Assembly (NCBI GenBank): GCA_002316805.1
Contig: DCEF01000011.1
Location: forward strand, 1-64,000
DNA length: 64,000 bases
Source of the DNA: Ruminococcaceae bacterium UBA1036
GTDB taxonomy: Bacteria; Bacillota; Clostridia; Oscillospirales; Acutalibacteraceae
Direction: 5' to 3'
Shown: positions 59,483-64,000 of the stretch, one piece after another
Position numbering within the stretch: the first letter of the stretch is position 1
Layout of the letters: the number at the start of each line of letters is the position of its first letter
The notes under the pieces: generated by a model
Told to the model about the DNA's origin: nothing
The model's database searches: none
What the model saw: the letters and a program-made list of their open reading frames with translations, nothing else
Program-made: the position numbers and the translations under genes

Positions 59483-62400
59483 ATGTTAAAAAATATTACA
59501 CACGGCGTTTCTGTATGGGAAGAGGACACCGTAATTCCCACCTATCAAATTGGAAAGCCGGACAAAAACCCAATGTTCCTTGAGAAGCGTGTGTACCAGG
59601 GCAGCTCTGGACGTGTTTACCCGCACAGTGTGATTGATAAGATTACGGATACAAAAGTTGATAAAACCTATCATGCGCTGTTTTTGGAGAATAAATACCT
59701 TTTTGTGATGATTCTGCCGGAATTGGGTGGAAGAATTCAAAGGGCATACGATAAGACTAATCATTTTGATTTTGTCTATTACAACCATGTCATTAAGCCG
59801 GCATTGGTCGGGCTTGCTGGCCCATGGATCTCGGGCGGGATTGAATTCAACTGGCCGCAGCATCATCGCCCAAGCACATTTGACCCGGTAAACTATAAAA
59901 TCATCCACAATGATGACGGGAGTTGCACTGTATGTGTCGGTGAAATCGAAAACATGTTCCGCACAAAGGGCATAACGTCAATCACCCTTTACCCTGACAA
60001 GGCCTATATTGAACTGAAAACTCAGCTCTACAATCGTACCGAACTCCCCCAGACCTTCTTATGGTGGGCAAATCCTGCCGTTGCTGTTAACGATAACACC
60101 CAGTCGATTTTCCCACCGGATGTAACCGCAGTGATGGATCACGGCAAACGCGATGTTTCCACTTTCCCAATTGCAACCGGAACTTACTATAAAATTGATT
60201 ATTCCTCCGGCGTCGATATCTCACGTTATAAAAATATTCCTGTTCCGACATCCTATATGGCATATCACTCCGATTTTGATTTCGTCGGTGGGTATGATCA
60301 CGCAAAAAAAGCGGGTATTCTCCATATCGCCGACCATCATATTTCTCCCGGAAAAAAGCAGTGGACGTGGGGGTGTGGCGATTTCGGCAAAGCATGGTAC
60401 CGCAATCTGACGGACAGCGACGGACCATACGTTGAACTCATGACCGGCTGCTTCACGGATAACCAACCTGATTTTTCCTGGCTGGCACCTTATGAGGAAA
60501 AATGTTTTACACAGTATTTCATGCCTTATAAAAAGGTCGGCATGATTCAGAATGCCAACATCCATGCGGCAGTGAATCTGGAATTGACCGAAAAAGGTTT
60601 GCATGTCGCTGCTTATGCGACTTCGGAATATAAAGACGCACACCTGATTGTCCGTGCCGGCAACAGGACCTGCATCGACAGCAAAATTACAATTTCCCCA
60701 GAAAATACATATGACGAAGTTTTCCCAGTCGGAAAAGAAATCAAAATCAGCCAATGCCGGATAGAAATTGACGATGCCAGCGGAAAAGAAATCATTGAAT
60801 GCACCCCAAAGGAAAAATCCATCTCAAAAATCCCAGATCCTGCAAAAGAGCCCCCGTTGCCGGCCGATGTGAAATCGACGGAAGATTTGTACCTTTATGG
60901 GCTGCATGTTGAGCAATACCACCATGCGACCTACGAGGCATCTGATTATTATTTGGAAGGACTACGCCGCGACCCGATGGATATTCGCCTAAATAACGCT
61001 TATGGCTTACTGCTGATGCGACGCGGAAAATACAAGGAAGCGCAGAAGTACTTTGAAACCGCCGTAAAGAAGTTGACCCGTTCCAATCCAAATCCGTATG
61101 ACGGCGAACCGTATTTTAACCTGGGCTTGAGTCTAAAATATCAGGGCAAAACTGCAAAAGCCTACGATGATTTTTATAAGTCCACTTGGAACGGAGCATG
61201 GCAGGATGCCGGTTTCTATCAGGTAGCGTGTATCGACGCAGCCAAGGGTGATTTTCAATCGGCTTTGGAGCATGTTGAGCGTTCTATCCTGCGAAACTAT
61301 CATAGTATGAAAGCGCGCGATCTGAAACTGGCTATTTTGAGGAAACTTGGCCTTGTCGAAAAAGCGAAGACGTATGCGGAAGAAAATCTTACGATTGACC
61401 CGCTTGATTTTGCATCACTTTTTGAACTCGCACAGCTTGCTAAATTGCAAAACAAACCCGATGAGAGCAAAAAGGCAATGGATGGGCTGTACGGTCTGAT
61501 GAACGTAGGGCCAAATCCGTTCCTTGAAATTTCAATTGGCTATGCCGATGCCGGGATGTACATAGAAGCCGTCGAGCTTTTGTCCGATTATGTTGAAAGG
61601 CAGAAGGATCCGGAGCAGGTTTATCCGATGATCTATTATTACCTTAGCTTCTACTGCGGAAAATGCGGCGACGCCAGGGCGGAACAAAGATATCTACGCC
61701 TTGCGGCAAACGCATGCAGCGATTATTGTTTTCCGCACAGGATTGAAGATATTCTGGTTCTGGAGCATGCGATCGAAAACAATCCGCATGACGCGAAAGC
61801 CCCTTATTATTTGGGCAACCTATGGTACGACAAAAAGCAGTACAGCGAAGCTATTTCTAACTGGGAACGCTCTCGGAAACTGGACAGTGCTTTTGCCACC
61901 GTACACAGGAACCTCGCCCTTGCTTATTACAATAAGCGGAACGACGGCCTAAGCGCCATGGAGGAAATGAAAAAGGCTTTCGAGCTGAACCCGAAAGACT
62001 CCCGCGTATTTATGGAATATGACCAGCTGAAGAAAAAACAGAACATTTCTCCGGCGGAACGGCTGAAAGCGTTCAAACAATATCCGGAACTCGTTAAGGA
62101 CCGTGATGATCTTTATGTGGAATATGTCACGTTGCTGAATTTGACTGGCAATTATGCAAAAGCAAAAGAACAAATTGCTTCGCGAAACTTCCATCCATGG
62201 GAAGGTGGAGAAGGCAAAATCACGTCCCAATATATCAACTGCCATGTTGAATTGGCGAAAGAAGCAATCCGAAATGAAAATTATCAGGATGCGATTACCC
62301 TTCTGCATGAAGCAACGGTTTATCCGCATAATCTCGGCGAAGGGAAATTGATAATTGCCCAAGAAAATAATATCTATTATTTCATGGGCTGCGCCTATGA

Positions 62401-62836
62401 GAAGTTGAACGATGAAGAAAAGGCAAAGCAATGCTTTTTAAAAGCGTCAAAAGGACTTTCGGAACCAGCCGGAATGATGTATTACAACGATCAGCCGCCT
62501 GAGACGATTTTCTACCAAGGCTTGGCATGGCTTAAACTCCGGAACCGTAAAGAAGCGGACAGCCGTTTCCACAAACTGCTCGCCTACGGTGAAAAACATT
62601 TTTATGATAACGTAAGGATTGATTATTTCGCCGTGTCGCTGCCCGACCTTATGATATTTGACGAAGACCTATGCAAAAAGAACCGTATCCATTGCCTTTA
62701 TATGATGGCACTTGGCCATATTGGGCTTGGAAATACTGCAGCGGCTGAAAAAGGACTGAACGAAGTCCTTCAAAAGAATCCAAACCATCTTGGCGGTATA
62801 ATCCATCTGAATTTTCTGCATTCCCTTACTGAGTGA
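59483..62836 (+). CDS. Large DUF5107/mutarotase-like protein with TPR array
   Basis: A 1117-residue cytoplasmic protein with no signal peptide. The first 340 residues are a galactose-mutarotase-like beta-sandwich of the DUF5107 type (VMILPELGGRIQRAYDKTNH, GPWISGGIEFNWPQHHRPS, FLWWANPAVAVNDNTQSIFP). After a beta-rich linker, residues about 480-1110 are a long tetratricopeptide-repeat array (YGLLLMRRGKYKEAQKYFE, PYYLGNLWYDKKQYSEAIS). DUF5107 proteins occur in sugar-degradation loci, and the catalytic role is not established. AGGAGG lies 7 bases ahead of ATG 59483. A second mutarotase-like gene follows after 15 bases. Confidence 0.85.
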   Translation: MLKNITHGVSVWEEDTVIPTYQIGKPDKNPMFLEKRVYQGSSGRVYPHSVIDKITDTKVDKTYHALFLENKYLFVMILPELGGRIQRAYDKTNHFDFVYYNHVIKPALVGLAGPWISGGIEFNWPQHHRPSTFDPVNYKIIHNDDGSCTVCVGEIENMFRTKGITSITLYPDKAYIELKTQLYNRTELPQTFLWWANPAVAVNDNTQSIFPPDVTAVMDHGKRDVSTFPIATGTYYKIDYSSGVDISRYKNIPVPTSYMAYHSDFDFVGGYDHAKKAGILHIADHHISPGKKQWTWGCGDFGKAWYRNLTDSDGPYVELMTGCFTDNQPDFSWLAPYEEKCFTQYFMPYKKVGMIQNANIHAAVNLELTEKGLHVAAYATSEYKDAHLIVRAGNRTCIDSKITISPENTYDEVFPVGKEIKISQCRIEIDDASGKEIIECTPKEKSISKIPDPAKEPPLPADVKSTEDLYLYGLHVEQYHHATYEASDYYLEGLRRDPMDIRLNNAYGLLLMRRGKYKEAQKYFETAVKKLTRSNPNPYDGEPYFNLGLSLKYQGKTAKAYDDFYKSTWNGAWQDAGFYQVACIDAAKGDFQSALEHVERSILRNYHSMKARDLKLAILRKLGLVEKAKTYAEENLTIDPLDFASLFELAQLAKLQNKPDESKKAMDGLYGLMNVGPNPFLEISIGYADAGMYIEAVELLSDYVERQKDPEQVYPMIYYYLSFYCGKCGDARAEQRYLRLAANACSDYCFPHRIEDILVLEHAIENNPHDAKAPYYLGNLWYDKKQYSEAISNWERSRKLDSAFATVHRNLALAYYNKRNDGLSAMEEMKKAFELNPKDSRVFMEYDQLKKKQNISPAERLKAFKQYPELVKDRDDLYVEYVTLLNLTGNYAKAKEQIASRNFHPWEGGEGKITSQYINCHVELAKEAIRNENYQDAITLLHEATVYPHNLGEGKLIIAQENNIYYFMGCAYEKLNDEEKAKQCFLKASKGLSEPAGMMYYNDQPPETIFYQGLAWLKLRNRKEADSRFHKLLAYGEKHFYDNVRIDYFAVSLPDLMIFDEDLCKKNRIHCLYMMALGHIGLGNTAAAEKGLNEVLQKNPNHLGGIIHLNFLHSLTE

Positions 62837-62851
62837 AAGGGTGTAGATGCA

Positions 62852-63745
62852 ATGATATTTTTTACAAAATGGCAGGGCCAGCATGCAATCATCCTGCAAA
62901 ACAGCGACCTTACCGCCGTGATTCTTCCAGAACACGGCGGGAAGGTCGCTTCCCTGTTCCACCGCAGCAAAGAATTTGAGCTGCTGTTTCAAAATCCGCA
63001 CAAGACGTACCGGAAAGCAGAGCCCGGCTCCGATTTTAGTAAATTTGAGGCATGCGGTTTTGACGACGCTTTCCCGACCATCGACCCCTGTGATGTTTTG
63101 GTAAACGGTTCAATCATCCATTACCCAGATCATGGCGAGATCTGGTCTGCAACATTCGAGTACACTGTGGAAAATGACTCTGTCATCCTGACCTATGCTG
63201 GCAGACTACTGCCTTACCGGTACGAAAAAACGTTCTGTTTGAGCGGAGCATCTTTGGTCTGCAAGTACCGGATTCAAAATACCGGAAAAGTGGAATTTCC
63301 CTACCTGTGGGCGTTTCACTGCCTGGTTAACTGTGAAAAAGGAATGCGGCTGATTTATCCGGACGGTGTAACTACAATCACAAATGTGCTGGACTGTAAT
63401 TCATTTGGAAAAGCCGGCAGCCAATACCCGTTTGCGGAATCGTTTTACCGGTTGCCTGAATGCCCAATGGTTAAATACTACATAACTGGAAAAGTGAAAG
63501 AGGGAAAATGCGGCTATTATTATCCCCGAAAGAATATCATAGCTCTGATCAAATTTGATTTGGATTCCCTTCCATATCTGGGATTTTGGTGTACCGACGG
63601 CGGATACCGCGGGGATGTAAATTGCGCGTTCGAGCCTGCGAGCGGTTTTTATGACAGCGCGCTTGGGTCATACCGGCACGGAACAGGATCAACTTTGCTT
63701 CCAAATATGACTTTTTCTTTTCAGATCGTTACCACATTGAACTAA
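62852..63745 (+). CDS. Aldose-1-epimerase/mutarotase-like protein
   Basis: A 297-residue cytoplasmic beta-sandwich protein. VILPEHGGKVASLFHR at the start and ACGFDDAFPTIDPC, YLWAFHCLVNCEKG and FEPASGFYDSALGSY later resemble aldose 1-epimerases and DUF4432-type relatives. It may interconvert anomers of the imported sugar or bind a sugar derivative. It is the last gene of the two-gene unit with the DUF5107 protein, before a terminator. GAAAGGG lies upstream of the ATG. Confidence 0.8.
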   Translation: MIFFTKWQGQHAIILQNSDLTAVILPEHGGKVASLFHRSKEFELLFQNPHKTYRKAEPGSDFSKFEACGFDDAFPTIDPCDVLVNGSIIHYPDHGEIWSATFEYTVENDSVILTYAGRLLPYRYEKTFCLSGASLVCKYRIQNTGKVEFPYLWAFHCLVNCEKGMRLIYPDGVTTITNVLDCNSFGKAGSQYPFAESFYRLPECPMVKYYITGKVKEGKCGYYYPRKNIIALIKFDLDSLPYLGFWCTDGGYRGDVNCAFEPASGFYDSALGSYRHGTGSTLLPNMTFSFQIVTTLN

Positions 63746-63790
63746 TTCAAAGGTAAGCGTCAAAGTAGACGTGCCTTGACAATAAAGGAA

Positions 63791-63826
63791 GGCCCCGGTA
63801 TAGCACCGGGGCCGAATTTAATTTTT
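63791..63826. terminator. Bidirectional terminator
   Basis: GGCCCCGGT/ACCGGGGCC (63791-63799 with 63805-63813), followed by A/T-rich sequence on the plus strand, between convergent genes. Confidence 0.8.
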
Positions 63827-63840
63827 AGGGAATACCCAGG

Positions 63841-64000
63841 TCAGGTACCGGTGACGTATCTCTCGATTGCAAAAGCCACACCATCTTCGGTATTCCGGCG
63901 CGTCACGGCGTCTGCTGCCTCTTTCACACGTTCACACGCATTGCCCATGGCAATACCGAACCCGCTGGTCTGGAGCATATCAATATCATTTTCACTGTCG
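63841..64000 (-). CDS. Cof-type HAD-IIB phosphatase, C-terminal part only
   Basis: The last 52 codons of a minus-strand gene that continues beyond the window. They read DSENDIDMLQTSGFGIAMGN, then ACERVKEAADAVT and a final NTEDGVAFAIERYVTG. The DSxND catalytic-site motif followed by GxAMGNA and AAxxVTxxNxxDGVAxAIE identifies a Cof-type HAD-IIB sugar-phosphate or flavin phosphatase. Its substrate is unknown; sugar phosphates would suit the neighbouring genes. Confidence 0.92.
   Translation of the reverse strand, partial: DSENDIDMLQTSGFGIAMGNACERVKEAADAVTRRNTEDGVAFAIERYVTGT

Noticed and set aside
1..64000. CRISPR arrays, rRNA genes, complete insertion sequences or prophage
   Set aside because: No regularly spaced repeats, rRNA-like sequence, intact transposase, integrase or phage structural genes were seen.

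Overview
The window reads as chromosomal DNA of a low-to-mid G+C, strictly anaerobic Firmicute of class Clostridia, most likely Oscillospiraceae/Ruminococcaceae. Support comes from strong AGGAGG-type ribosome binding sites with many TTG/GTG starts, a PerR next to a reverse-order rubrerythrin, an 8-Fe ferredoxin, and a Bacillus-like darA-holB-ricT-trmN-rsmI block. There is no rRNA, no CRISPR array and no intact transposase. These are assignments from reading the sequence; no database search was run.

Layout. 0-10 kb: a tRNA-Arg, two lipoproteins (one a metal/heme-type receptor fused to a peptidoglycan-binding domain), perR and rubrerythrin, a degenerate tRNA-like sequence leading a small zinc-ribbon gene, a second Fur-family gene, coaX, and an SGNH/MBOAT O-acetylation pair. 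10-15.6 kb: a minus-strand defence-like operon (small basic protein, methylase-like protein without NPPY, Eco57I-type methylase, GIY-YIG-like/helicase protein) ending in a decayed tail. 15.7-20 kb: a LacI regulator, murI, a VanH-like dehydrogenase and an MscS channel. 20-25.1 kb: a secreted-peptide pseudogene followed by a six-gene ABC exporter cluster with three permeases. 25.1-32.4 kb: housekeeping genes on the minus strand (rsmI, trmN, ferredoxin, ricT, holB, darA, decarboxylase, LCP, yfbR). 32.5-36 kb: yfhO-csbB for cell-envelope glycosylation. 36-40.6 kb: a peptide-type ABC transporter without ATPases plus an ECF S component, behind a 525-nt structured leader. 40.7-45 kb: nifS-thiI-cinA and one unknown gene, starting at a palindromic operator. 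45-46.6 kb: an HtrA protease.

46.7-51.7 kb holds a lantibiotic/antimicrobial-peptide resistance module (ATPase, two permeases, response regulator, sensor kinase) with decayed gene fragments on one side and a short dispersed repeat on the other, so it may be acquired. 51.8-64 kb is a sugar-responsive region: a chemoreceptor, a ribose/arabinose-type ABC transporter, a LacI regulator with catabolite-type operators, a 1117-residue mutarotase-like/TPR protein, a second mutarotase-like protein and the end of a HAD phosphatase.

The best candidates for something undescribed are the four-gene methylase/helicase operon, the three-permease exporter with its broken secreted substrate, the tRNA-like leader of the zinc-ribbon gene, and the structured leader of the ATPase-less transporter operon.
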